DNA of 64,000 bases from CAJXVA01 sp963761755 (GTDB taxonomy: Bacteria; Myxococcota_A; Polyangia; Nannocystales; Nannocystaceae): the NCBI GenBank assembly GCA_963761755.1, contig CAVXIC010000008.1, positions 744,001-808,000 on the forward strand. Direction: 5' to 3'. Made by a program: the position numbers and the translations under genes. The notes beneath the pieces are model-generated. The model did not search any database and was not told where the DNA came from. It saw only the letters and a program-made list of their open reading frames with translations. Positions 44,801 through 55,662 of this stretch are shown in pieces; position 1 is the stretch's first letter; each line of letters starts with the position of its first letter.

Positions 44801-46962
44801 GCAGTACCGCGCTGGACGTCGTCTTCGAGGCCGTGCCGCTGCGCGGGCTCGACGACGCGTCGCGGGCCCGGGTGCAGGCCGCGGGCAGGGCCGTGTTGCT
44901 CGCGGACGGGGAGGTGCTGTTCGAGCCAGGGTCCGACGCCGACGCGCTGTTCGTGGTGCTGCGGGGGCAGGTGTGCATCGAGGGCGATGGCGAGACCATC
45001 CGCGTGGCCGAGGCGGGGCACACCATCGGCGAGGAGGCCAGCGTGGGGGTGCCTCGCCGTGCCCGTGCTCGTGCGCAGGGCGACAGCGAGGTGTTCGAGG
45101 TCTCCGCTGCGCTCCTTCACCGGGCCTGGACCCGCGCCGGTGGCCGCCCGGCGGCGGCGGCCGAGCGACGGCGACTCGAGCGGGCGGTCATCGGGGACCT
45201 GCTCCGGGTGGCCCCGTTCTCGCGGGGTCTGGGGCCGTGGGCGCACGCGCTGCTGCTCGATGGAGCCCGGCTGCGGACCGTCGAAGCGGACGGCTTCCTC
45301 GCCCGCGCCGGGGACCCGACATCGGCGGCTGCGCTGCTGCTCGAGGGCGTGGTGCACCTTCGGGCAGGCGCCCAGGTGCGGGCGCTCGCGATGAGCCCCG
45401 ATGCGCTCGGCGTGGACGCGGCGCGGGCGAACACCCCGTGGCCCCAGGACGTGGTCGCGGCCGGCACCTGCCAGGTGGTGTGGATCCGGGCCGAGGCGCT
45501 CCGCGCAGCGCTGGATGCGGGGGCGGGGGACCCAGACGCACCGGCCCGGGAGGCGCATCGGCACGACCTGCTGCGCGCCATGCAAGCCGACCCGACGCCC
45601 ACGCCCATCGACGTTCACCGGCTCAGCCGGGCGCGGTCGCTCCTGGTCATCGATCAAGACGCATGTGTCCGGTGCGGACAGTGCACGCGAGCCTGCGCGA
45701 GCGGTCACGCCGATGGTCTGGCCCGCATGACCCGAACCGGGCCCCGGCTGCTCGCCCGTCTGCAGTCACCCACGAGCGCGGTGGTGCCGTGGCTGATGGC
45801 GCAGGCGTGTCAGCACTGCACGAGTCCGGCGTGCCTGCCCGACTGCCCCACCGGAGCCATCACCCGCGATCGGCAGGGGGTCGTGCAGATCGACCCGGGC
45901 CTGTGCACCGGGTGCGGTGCGTGTGCCAAGGCTTGCCCCTGGGATGCGATCGAGCTGGCAGCACGGCCGCCGGGGACCCCCGAGCCAGCGGACGGTCCAT
46001 TCGAGTCCGTGGCGGTGAAGTGCGACCTGTGCTCGGGCACCGCGCAGGGGCCGGCGTGCGTGCAGGTCTGTCCCACCGAAGCCTTGGTGCGGGTCGACGC
46101 CGGCCGAGAGCTGCTCGAGGTCGCGGCGCTCCTGGACCGGCCCCCGCCAGCGGGCCGCCCCCCGCGAACGCCCTGGCCCTGGGTGACCTCGTTCGCCATG
46201 GCCGGGGTGCTGGCGGTGGGGGCATGGGGCGCTGCCGGGCACCAGCGCGGCTGGATCGTCGGCGCGGGTCCTGGACTCTGGGCGGGATGGGTCGCAGCGC
46301 TGGCGATGGCGGCGAGCCTGGCCTACGCCGCGGTCAAACGTCGCCGCCCGCGGTGGGGGAGAGGATCGATGTGGATGAGCCTGCATGCGGTCCTGGGGAC
46401 GTGCGTGCTCGCAGCCGGCTGGGCGCACACCGGTGGCGCGCACGGTGGCATCGCAGGCGTTCTCGCCACGGTGACCGCGGCCTCGGTCGGCCTGGGCCTG
46501 TTCGGCGTGCTCGTCTATCGCGTGGTGCCCCCGCGTCTGACCCGGCTGGAGGCGCGCGCGCGGCTGCCCGAGGATCGCGAAGGGGATCTCGACGCGCTGA
46601 TGCGTGCGATCGGGGGCCGATCCGAGGTCCTCAAGCGCCTGACCGCCAGCGTGCTGCTCCCGTACGCGCACCGGTTCGGCGGTGGGATGATGCTCGCGCT
46701 CAGCGGACGCTCCCTGGCGCAGGAAGGCGCGCGGCTGCGGGCCCGGCTGGTCGATACGCTGGGCGAAGATCGCGTCGAGCGGATCGAGGGGTTGGACGAG
46801 GTCTTGGCCATCGTAGTCGCGCTCAGAGCCGGCGCGATGCGGCGCGGGCTGACGCTCGCGCTGCGGGGGTGGCTGATCCCGCATGTGGTGCTCTCGGCGG
46901 TCGCGGCTGCGCTGCTGGTGGCGCATGCGCTGCCGCATCTGCTGCCGGGGGCGCTGGGATGA
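44797..46962 (+). CDS. Cyclic-nucleotide-binding-like / four-cluster ferredoxin / membrane haem-b-like protein
   Basis: GTG 44797 overlaps the upstream stop. Residues 1-115 are a cyclic-nucleotide-binding-type roll (EVLFEPGSDADALFVVLRGQ; AGHTIGEEASVGVPRRARA), and about 130-255 a second, weaker one. Four Cys-rich sites at 290-430 match a four [4Fe-4S] electron-transfer subunit of the DmsB/HybA type: CVRCGQCTRAC, CQHCTSPACLPDCP, CTGCGACAKACP and CDLCSGTAQGPACVQVCP. Five membrane helices follow (from about 460, and one near 690-715). Helices 3 and 5 carry His pairs (MSLHAVLG...GWAHTGGAH and PHVVLSAVAAALLVAHALPH) that could bind b-type haem. It could therefore pass electrons across the membrane under control of a bound nucleotide. 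The ligand and haem sites are inferences. Confidence 0.88.
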   Translation: MSSTALDVVFEAVPLRGLDDASRARVQAAGRAVLLADGEVLFEPGSDADALFVVLRGQVCIEGDGETIRVAEAGHTIGEEASVGVPRRARARAQGDSEVFEVSAALLHRAWTRAGGRPAAAAERRRLERAVIGDLLRVAPFSRGLGPWAHALLLDGARLRTVEADGFLARAGDPTSAAALLLEGVVHLRAGAQVRALAMSPDALGVDAARANTPWPQDVVAAGTCQVVWIRAEALRAALDAGAGDPDAPAREAHRHDLLRAMQADPTPTPIDVHRLSRARSLLVIDQDACVRCGQCTRACASGHADGLARMTRTGPRLLARLQSPTSAVVPWLMAQACQHCTSPACLPDCPTGAITRDRQGVVQIDPGLCTGCGACAKACPWDAIELAARPPGTPEPADGPFESVAVKCDLCSGTAQGPACVQVCPTEALVRVDAGRELLEVAALLDRPPPAGRPPRTPWPWVTSFAMAGVLAVGAWGAAGHQRGWIVGAGPGLWAGWVAALAMAASLAYAAVKRRRPRWGRGSMWMSLHAVLGTCVLAAGWAHTGGAHGGIAGVLATVTAASVGLGLFGVLVYRVVPPRLTRLEARARLPEDREGDLDALMRAIGGRSEVLKRLTASVLLPYAHRFGGGMMLALSGRSLAQEGARLRARLVDTLGEDRVERIEGLDEVLAIVVALRAGAMRRGLTLALRGWLIPHVVLSAVAAALLVAHALPHLLPGALG

Positions 46963-48941
46963 CCGCACCGCTGTGGCGGGTGGGCGCAGGCGCGAATCGC
47001 CGCCATGCTCCGGCGGCGTCGGTGCGCAGCGATCAACTGCGCCTGCGGGGGCTGCTCCCGGTGGCTGGGATCGCGGCGGCGCTCACGTTCCTCGTCACGG
47101 CGTGGTGGGCCCGCGAAGACCCCTGGGCGCACCCGATCTCGCGGCCGCACGCGCAGGCCGGATTGCAGTGCGTCTCGTGCCACCGGGCGGACGACGCTCG
47201 TCCTCGCTGCGCGACGTGTCACCCCGCGCATCCCTCGACGCGGCGCGGGCACCAGCAGGCCAGCGCCGCGGGCGAGTTGGCCTGCGCCGACTGCCACCGG
47301 GTGCACCAGGACTTCGGTGGGGTGGCGTTCGAGGAGGGGGGCGCGCGGCGATTCGGGCCCGGAGCGTCGGAGCCGGTGGCGCTGCCCGAGGTCCGAGCCG
47401 GCCTGCGCGGCGTGGTGCCGGTCATCCCACTGGCCGTCTGCGCGCGCTGCCACGATCCGAAGGCACCGCAGGACCCGATCGGCCGCTGCGCGGATGCCTC
47501 GGGCACGATGAGCCTGTGCTTCGACGAGCACGTCGCGGTGCAGGGCGCCACGCTGGGGACTCAGGCCGGGGCCGGGCATCGCTTGCCGCTGTGGACCGCC
47601 GCCCGCGAGGCGGTGGCGCGCGCTCCGAAGTCCCCCTCGCCCCTGCGACCCGACACCGGCGTCCTTTGGGGCGCGGTCGCCTCGATCGTCTTCATCGCGC
47701 TGGTGACCCGCGCGCTGTGGGCCCGGCCCCCTCGGCGCACGGGCACTGCCGCGACGCCCGACGTCCGCCCGCCCGAGCGCCTTCGACTCCCGCAGATCGA
47801 CGTCTCGACCTGCTTGGGGTGCTCGGCCTGTGTCGACGCGTGCCCCTACGACGTGCTCGTCATGGAGGACTACGTGGCCAAGGTCGCCCGCGCGCAGGAC
47901 TGCTGTGGGCTGACCACGTGTCAGGAGCGGTGCCCCAATGGATCGCTCATCGTCCACGACGGCGAGCCGATCGACGACCGCCCCGGCGTCGACGAGTCGC
48001 TGCAGTCCCTCGACGTGCCGGGGCTGTACCTCGCCGGCGACTTGACCGGGATGCCGCTGATTCGCAACGCGATCAACCAGGGCGCGGTCGCGGTCCGCAG
48101 CGTGGTGGCCTCGGGCCGGCGCGGCGCCCCCGAGGCGCTCGACCTGGTGATCGTGGGGGCGGGCCCGGCGGGTCTGTCCGCGGCGCTGCAGGCCAAGCGC
48201 GACGGACTGCGGTTCGTCGTCGTGGAGCAGGGCGCGCTGGCCCAGAGCATCGCGGGCTTTCCGCGGGGCAAGCTCGTGTTCGACCAGCCCCTGTCGGTGC
48301 CCCTGATCGGCGAGCTGTGGCTGGCCGAGAGCACCAAGGAGGAGCTCGTCCGCCAGTGGACGCGAATCGTGCGATCCGAGGCGCTACCGATTCACACCGG
48401 GCACCGCGTCGCGGAGATCGTGGCTGACCCCGGAGGCTTCTGGGTGAGCGCGGCGCCGGCCGAGGGCGCGACGGTGCGGTTCCGCGCGCCCTCCGTGGTG
48501 CTCGCGATCGGGCGCCGCGGGACCCCGCGCCGCCTGAGCGCCCCGGTGGACGCCAGCATGGAGGCCCACGTGTTCTACAGCCTGGCCGACGCGGGCTCGT
48601 TCGCCCAGCGGCGGTGCGTGGTCGTCGGGCTGGGAGATGTCGCGATGGAGGCTGCGTTGGCGCTGTCGTACACGCCGGGCACGACCGTGACGGTGGTCGC
48701 TCGGGGGGAGGACTTCGCGCGCGGCAAGGCGCGCAACGTCGCGGCCATGCGGGCGGCCGAAGCCGCGGGGCGCCTGCAGATTCGCTGGAAGAGCGCGGTG
48801 GAGGCCGTCGAGCCCGGGGCGGTCAGGCTCAGCGGCGCCGGCGAAGCGACCGTGCCGGCGGACGCGGTGTTCGTGATGATCGGCAGCATCGCCCCGTGGG
48901 CCTTCATGCAGCAGATCGGGATCCAGCGGGTGGGCGGCTGA
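46959..48941 (+). CDS. Tetraheme / ferredoxin / FAD-NAD(P) oxidoreductase membrane protein
   Basis: ATG 46959 overlaps the previous stop (ATGA). Order: a membrane helix (about 32-50); four periplasmic CXXCH sites (CVSCH 71, CATCH 84, CADCH 109, CARCH 161); a second helix (about 232-252); a cytoplasmic two-cluster ferredoxin (CLGCSACVDACP 285; CCGLTTCQERCP); then a flavoprotein. In the flavoprotein the segment PGLYLAGDLTGMPLIRNAIN, normally the C-terminal FAD site of thioredoxin-reductase-like enzymes, comes before the FAD Rossmann motif VIVGAGPAGLSAA, and the NAD(P) site VVVGLGDVAMEAA follows. The domain therefore appears permuted. No redox-active CxxC is present. The protein could carry electrons between NAD(P)H, FAD, Fe-S and periplasmic haems. 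A terminator-like hairpin overlaps its stop. Confidence 0.9.
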   Translation: MTAPLWRVGAGANRRHAPAASVRSDQLRLRGLLPVAGIAAALTFLVTAWWAREDPWAHPISRPHAQAGLQCVSCHRADDARPRCATCHPAHPSTRRGHQQASAAGELACADCHRVHQDFGGVAFEEGGARRFGPGASEPVALPEVRAGLRGVVPVIPLAVCARCHDPKAPQDPIGRCADASGTMSLCFDEHVAVQGATLGTQAGAGHRLPLWTAAREAVARAPKSPSPLRPDTGVLWGAVASIVFIALVTRALWARPPRRTGTAATPDVRPPERLRLPQIDVSTCLGCSACVDACPYDVLVMEDYVAKVARAQDCCGLTTCQERCPNGSLIVHDGEPIDDRPGVDESLQSLDVPGLYLAGDLTGMPLIRNAINQGAVAVRSVVASGRRGAPEALDLVIVGAGPAGLSAALQAKRDGLRFVVVEQGALAQSIAGFPRGKLVFDQPLSVPLIGELWLAESTKEELVRQWTRIVRSEALPIHTGHRVAEIVADPGGFWVSAAPAEGATVRFRAPSVVLAIGRRGTPRRLSAPVDASMEAHVFYSLADAGSFAQRRCVVVGLGDVAMEAALALSYTPGTTVTVVARGEDFARGKARNVAAMRAAEAAGRLQIRWKSAVEAVEPGAVRLSGAGEATVPADAVFVMIGSIAPWAFMQQIGIQRVGG

Positions 48942-48960
48942 GCCCATCGGCGACTTTTTT
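48931..48960 (+). terminator. Terminator-like hairpin after the electron-transfer operon
   Basis: TGGGC (48931-48935) pairs with GCCCA (48942-48946) around a six-base loop holding the stop codon, and TTTTTT follows eight bases later (48955-48960). The stem is short, so it may be weak. Confidence 0.4.
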
Positions 48961-49039
48961 CGCGGCGCGGCAGACCCCGCGCCGGGCTCGCGCGTTCAGC
49001 CACCCCATCGGGGAGCGATCCGCCCTCGGTGGGGATCGC

Positions 49040-50545
49040 ATGAAGCTCACGACGTTCACCGGACTCGCCCTCGTTAGCCTGATCATCAGTAGCGCCGCTG
49101 GAGTCGCGGTCGCCGGATCGCTCGGGCCCGAGCTGCCCTCCGCGCTGCCCGTCGCGACCTCGACGCCGCTCCCGGACCCCGACCCCTCCAACCTGCTCGC
49201 GCTGCTCAATCCCGCGCGCGACCGATTCGAGGCCGGCCAGACGGTGCACGTGACCGGACGCCTGGGGCACGCGACGATGGCGGCCGGGCGCAGCGCGAAG
49301 ACGTTCGTGCACCTGGACCTGCACACCGAGGCGGACCTTCAGGCGGCGCAGGCCGCACAGACGAACCTCTCGATCGTCATCGACCGCTCGCGCTCGATGC
49401 AGGGCCAGCGGATGGAGAATGCCCTCGCGGCCGCCCGCGGCATGATGGGCCGCCTGCGCGATGGCGACTCGGTGAGCGTGGTCGTCTACAACACCCAAAG
49501 CACGGTCCTGGTCCCGCCGACGACCATCACCGCCTCCACGCGCGCCGACCTCGGCCTGCAGCTGCGGACGATCGAAGCGCGTGGCCACACGTGCATCTCG
49601 TGCGGGGTGGTGGCAGGCCTCGAGCAGCTCGCGCTGGGGCAGGGGGCCGTGTCTCGGATGCTGCTGCTCAGCGACGGCCAAGCCAACACCGGGATGCGTG
49701 ACGAGGCGGGGTTCCGCCAGCTGGCGCAGCAGGCTCGCGCGCGCGGCGTGAGCGTGAGCTCGCTGGGCGTCGACGTCGACTACGACGACCGCCTGCTGCT
49801 CGCGGTGGCGCAGGCCAGCAACGGCCGGCACTACTTCGTCCGCGACCCCTCCGGCCTCGCGCGCGTGTTCGACGAAGAGCTCCAGTCCCTGCAGAACACG
49901 GTGGCCTCGAACGTGGAGGCGGTGATCGACCTGGGGCCCGGCGTCGAGGTGACGCAGGTGTTCGACCGCGCGTTCTCCCGACGGGGCCGAGCGCTGGTCG
50001 TGCCCTTCGGAGCCTTCGCGGCCGGCGACCGCAAGTCCCTGTTGGTCGAGGTGCAGCTGGCGCGCGGCGTGGAAGGCTTGCGTGAGGTCGCCGATGTGTC
50101 GCTGCGCTACACCGACCTCACCGCAGACCCTGCGGCGCCCGGCACGTGCGAAGGCGTGCTGGCGGTGCATCTGAGCAACGACGCGGGCAAGGTGTCGCCG
50201 CTCGATCCCCTGGTGGAAACGCGCCTCGCGCGGGCGGAGACCTCCGCGGCCCTGCGCGAGGCGAACGTTGCGTTCGCGGCCGGCGACGTCTCGGGGGCGC
50301 GGGACAAGCTCGCAAGCACCCGGGGGCGGATCCGCCAGCGCCGCACCGAGAGCCGCCGCAGGGCGCCCAAGAAGGCGCAGCAGCGGATCGACGGCGAGTT
50401 CGAGGACCAGTTCGGCGCGCTCGATGGCGCGGAGGAGAACTTCGAACAGGCCCAAAAGGCCGACCCCTTCGAGCCGGCGGCGAGCCCGGCGGGCAAGGCC
50501 TCAGTCCGGCAAAACGCCGACGCCCTCTCCGGCCTCGGACTTTAG
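49040..50545 (+). CDS. Exported von Willebrand factor A domain protein
   Basis: ATG 49040 has GGGGA upstream and gives a 501-residue protein with a signal peptide (MKLTTFTGLALVSLIISSAA, cleavage near AVA-GS). The VWA domain (about 108-290) has a complete MIDAS: DRSRS at Asp115, the T in the loop TCISCG and LLLSDGQANTG. A beta-rich region follows, and then a C-terminal part with many Arg/Glu residues (KLASTRGRIRQRRTESRRR) that may be helical. Such proteins bind metal-dependent ligands in the envelope. It is 98 bp after the operon terminator, so it is probably independent of it. Confidence 0.85.
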   Translation: MKLTTFTGLALVSLIISSAAGVAVAGSLGPELPSALPVATSTPLPDPDPSNLLALLNPARDRFEAGQTVHVTGRLGHATMAAGRSAKTFVHLDLHTEADLQAAQAAQTNLSIVIDRSRSMQGQRMENALAAARGMMGRLRDGDSVSVVVYNTQSTVLVPPTTITASTRADLGLQLRTIEARGHTCISCGVVAGLEQLALGQGAVSRMLLLSDGQANTGMRDEAGFRQLAQQARARGVSVSSLGVDVDYDDRLLLAVAQASNGRHYFVRDPSGLARVFDEELQSLQNTVASNVEAVIDLGPGVEVTQVFDRAFSRRGRALVVPFGAFAAGDRKSLLVEVQLARGVEGLREVADVSLRYTDLTADPAAPGTCEGVLAVHLSNDAGKVSPLDPLVETRLARAETSAALREANVAFAAGDVSGARDKLASTRGRIRQRRTESRRRAPKKAQQRIDGEFEDQFGALDGAEENFEQAQKADPFEPAASPAGKASVRQNADALSGLGL

Positions 50546-50605
50546 TGCAATCGAGGTCCGAGCTACCCCTTGCCAGCGCGCGCGCGCACTGGCATGGGAG
50601 TACCG

Positions 50606-51046
50606 ATGGACGTCGCGGTCGGCAAGGACATCTACTCCACGTGCGGAAAATGTGGCGACGTGTGGCACGTCGTCGCCGCGATGAGCGGTGAGAAGGTCAC
50701 CAAGGTCACGTGCAAGAACTGCATCGGGTCGCATCGCTACAAGGCGCCCGCGGGCGAGGTCGACGTGAACGCGGCGGCCAAGAGCACGCGCCGCACGGTC
50801 ACCACCAAGCGCAAGACGGCGAGCCGGTCATCGACGGCCTCGGCTCCGGCACCGGGCAATCCGCTGATCGAAGCCAACATGGACAAGCCGATCCAGGAGT
50901 ACTCGATGAACACGAAGTTCGCGCCGGGCGACCGCGTCGCGCATCCGAAGTTCGGGCTGGGGGTCGTCGAGGTGACGGCCGACCCCGGCAAGATGCTGAT
51001 CTTCTTCAAGACCGGCGGACGCCGGATGCTCGCCCACGGCCGATGA
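50606..51046 (+). CDS. Zinc-ribbon protein with C-terminal CarD/DUF3553-like beta domain
   Basis: ATG 50606 has GGAG five bases upstream; ATG 50594 is an alternative. The 146-residue protein has CGKCGDVWHVV and, 20 residues later, VTCKNCIGSHRY, which together form a zinc ribbon. A basic Ser/Thr/Lys linker (50-80) separates this from a C-terminal 50 residues with FAPGDRVAHPKFGLGVVEV. That block resembles the small beta-barrel of CarD/CdnL and of DUF3553, which bind RNA polymerase or other partners. A transcription-associated role is possible. No similar neighbours. Confidence 0.75.
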   Translation: MDVAVGKDIYSTCGKCGDVWHVVAAMSGEKVTKVTCKNCIGSHRYKAPAGEVDVNAAAKSTRRTVTTKRKTASRSSTASAPAPGNPLIEANMDKPIQEYSMNTKFAPGDRVAHPKFGLGVVEVTADPGKMLIFFKTGGRRMLAHGR

Positions 51047-51047
51047 C

Positions 51048-51067
51048 GGGCTGGCCTTGGCCAGCCC
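51048..51067. terminator. Hairpin between convergent genes
   Basis: GGGCTGG and CCAGCCC (51048-51054 and 51061-51067) form a seven-base stem with a six-base loop between the convergent ends at 51046 and 51102. There is no T-tract. It could serve both directions. Confidence 0.35.
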
Positions 51068-51101
51068 CAGCCAGCCCCAGGGCGGGGGTCCCAGGGCGGG
51101 C

Positions 51102-51418
51102 CTAGCTGCCCTTGCTGCCGCCCATGCAGGGCGGACTCTTGGGGATCACGCCGCCACGCGCCTGCCACTGCGCCGGCGTGTAGGCGTGAATCGCCAGCGC
51201 GTGCAGGCCTGCGGCCAGCTGCGGCTTGGCCAGCGCGTTGATGGCTCGGTGCCGCTGCACCAGCGACTTGCCCTCGAACACCTCGGCCACCAGCGTGACC
51301 TTGAAGTGGCTCTCGGGATTGGTCCCCGAGTGTCGGTGGCTCTCGTTTTCGATCTCGAGCACCGCCGGCGCCAGCGTTTCGACCAGCGCGTCGTGCAGCG
51401 CGGCTTGAAGCGGCCCGC

Positions 51419-51422
<4 letters not shown>
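51102..51422 (-). CDS. bolA: BolA-family protein
   Basis: BolA proteins form [2Fe-2S]-bridged complexes with monothiol glutaredoxins and influence stress and envelope responses. GTG 51422 overlaps the stop of the upstream Fe-S oxidoreductase (GTGA). The 106 residues contain the family signature: VLEIENESHRHSGTNPESHFKVTLVA (His-rich loop and Fe-S ligand His), FEGKSLVQRHRAINALAKPQ and ALAIHAYTPAQW. Translational coupling with an iron-sulfur protein fits a role in Fe-S handling. Confidence 0.9.
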
Positions 51423-53677
<2,255 letters not shown>

Positions 53678-53766
53678 GAATCGGCCCGGTCATACCATAT
53701 GGCCGCAAGCCCGGCTCGCAGGAACGCGCGGCGCAGATGCAGCGGCGCCGCGGGGGGAGTAGGATC

Positions 53767-55247
53767 GTGGAGGCCGCCGTGCACGACCTCCTGCTCATCA
53801 GCGATCTCCACCTGGGATCGCACCTCAAGCCTCGCCTGCGCGGCGAGGAGGTCCACCTGGCCTCGCGCATCGAGGAGGAGTTTCCTCGCTTCATCGATCA
53901 CCATCTCCAGGTCGCCCGGTCCCGCGAGGTGGGCTGGCAGATGGTGGTCAACGGGGACTTCATCGACTTTTGGAACGTCGTCCTCGACGAGCGGGACGGC
54001 GAGAGCAGCGAGGCGCTGGCCGTCCGCCGGCTGCACGCCGTCCTCGACGCCCACCCCGCGGTCGAGGACTCGCTCGCTCGCTTCCTCGAGGCGGGCCATG
54101 GCGTCGCCTTCGTCACGGGCGACCACGACGCCGAGCTGCTCTACCCCGGCGTTCGCACCGCCATCGTCGAGCGCATCGAGGGCGCCATGTCGAGCGGGCT
54201 GGGCGAGGAGGGCGACGCCAGCATCACGCGGACCGGGACCGTGCGGCTGGACATGATGCGGGCCGGCAAGATCCGCTTCGTGCGCTGGTTCCTGCGCGAG
54301 CCCGGCGGGGCGTGGATCGAGCACGGCCACAAGTTCGACCCCAGCTGCGCGACCCCAGCGGCGCTCTCCCCGACCCGGGGCGGGGCGCTGGTCCAGACGG
54401 TGGCCGAGGTCGCCACCCGCAGCTTCGCCAACGTCATGCCGGAGATCGACTACGACGCGCCGGACAAGTTCACCACCCTCGACTACGCCCGCTGGGCGCT
54501 GGCCCGGGGGTGGAGGTTCGTCGTGCGGGTCATCCTGCTCTACCTGCGGATGGTCGGGCGGATGATGGCGCTGTGGGTGGGAGCGGGGCGGGTCGATGCC
54601 CAGGGCCAGGCCGACCATGAGCACCAGCTCACCCGGATCGCCGCCAACGCGGGCCTGCAGATGAGCGCGCTGGCGGCTCTGGAGAACATGGCCCCGCCCC
54701 CGGCCGCGACGACCGTGGGGGGGTTGGTCAAGCTGACCGCCCTCGACCACCTGCTGATGATGATGATCCCCATGCTGCTGGCGCTGGTGCTGGCGGCCTC
54801 GGGCGCGCTCCCGCTGTGGGCCGGCCTGCCGCTGTCGGCGGTGATCGGGGGGCAGGGGTCGCGTTCCAGCGCCGCGGACGGCAGCGCCGGGACGTCGCGC
54901 GAGACATGCTCAACGTCGCGGCCGGCGTCGGGCAGGCGACCGGTGTGCCGCTGGTCCTGATGGGCCACAGCCATCACGGACAGCTCGAGCGTCGCGGCGA
55001 GGTCGTCTACGCCAACAGCGGCAGCTGGCTCGACGGCTCCCACCTCTACGTCGAGCGCGACCCTCAGACCGGGCGCCTGGTCCGGGTCGAGCTGCGGCAG
55101 TGGCGCAACGGCGGGGTGCGTTGTCTCGACGCGATGACGGTCCAGCAGCCCGACGTGCCGGTCGACGCGGCCGCCGAGGCCATGGCCGAGGCCGCCCTGG
55201 AATCGGCGCCGGCAGGTGACGCCAGCGGCGCTTTTGTGCGAACGTAG
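53767..55247 (+). pseudogene. Membrane metallophosphoesterase, frameshifted in a G run
   Basis: GTG 53767 has GGAG seven bases upstream. The frame has the calcineurin-type motifs DLHLGS (D-x-H), NGDFIDFW, GDHDAEL (usually GNHD, so Asp replaces Asn) and EHGHKFDP. Two hydrophobic segments (about 245-270 and 335-365) come next. The frame then runs into nonsense (QGSRSSAADG...) and stops at 54960. The true continuation in the next frame reads AGVAFQRRGRQRRDVARDM, then LVLMGHSHHG and VYANSGSWLDG, and ends at 55247. The junction is the six-G run 54847-54852; a seventh G joins the two. The family includes UDP-2,3-diacylglucosamine hydrolases, but the membrane segments are unusual. Confidence 0.78.
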
Positions 55248-55287
55248 GGCCCCGGCCGCCCAGGATGCGGCGACCAGCGAGGCGCTC

Positions 55288-55662
55288 TTGGCCAACGAAA
55301 CGATCCTCGTCATCGAAGATGACTCCTCGGTCCGAACCCTGCTCAGCAAAGCGCTCAGCGGGAAGGGCTATCAGGTCGAGACCTCCGAAGACGGCCTGGC
55401 CGGCCTCACCCGGCTCGAGTCCCTCCAGCCGGATCTGATCATCGTCGACATCATGATGCCGCGGCTGGACGGCATGACGTTCGTGCGGGCGATCAAGGCC
55501 CACAAGCACACCAAGCCGATCCCGGTGATCTTCTTGACGGCCAAGAACGACCCCAAGACGATGATCCAGGGGATCAACCTCGGGGCCCGCTTCTACGTGA
55601 CCAAGCCGTTTCAGATCGACGAGCTGCTCGCCAAGGTCGACAAAGCGCTCATGCACGGCTGA
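55288..55662 (+). CDS. Single-domain response regulator (CheY-like)
   Basis: TTG 55288 has GAGG upstream and gives 124 residues with no output domain. The acidic pair is in LVIEDDSS, the phosphate acceptor Asp in IIVDIMMPRLDG, Thr in IFLTAKND and Lys in VTKPFQI. Such stand-alone receivers act by protein contact (chemotaxis, phosphorelay or cell polarity). No histidine kinase is adjacent. Its 3' end overlaps the convergent FAD oxidoreductase gene by 14 bp. Confidence 0.9.
   Translation: MANETILVIEDDSSVRTLLSKALSGKGYQVETSEDGLAGLTRLESLQPDLIIVDIMMPRLDGMTFVRAIKAHKHTKPIPVIFLTAKNDPKTMIQGINLGARFYVTKPFQIDELLAKVDKALMHG

Noticed and set aside
48384..48947. Minus-strand frame over the flavoprotein 3' end
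   Set aside because: Antisense to the NAD(P) domain; no protein-like features.
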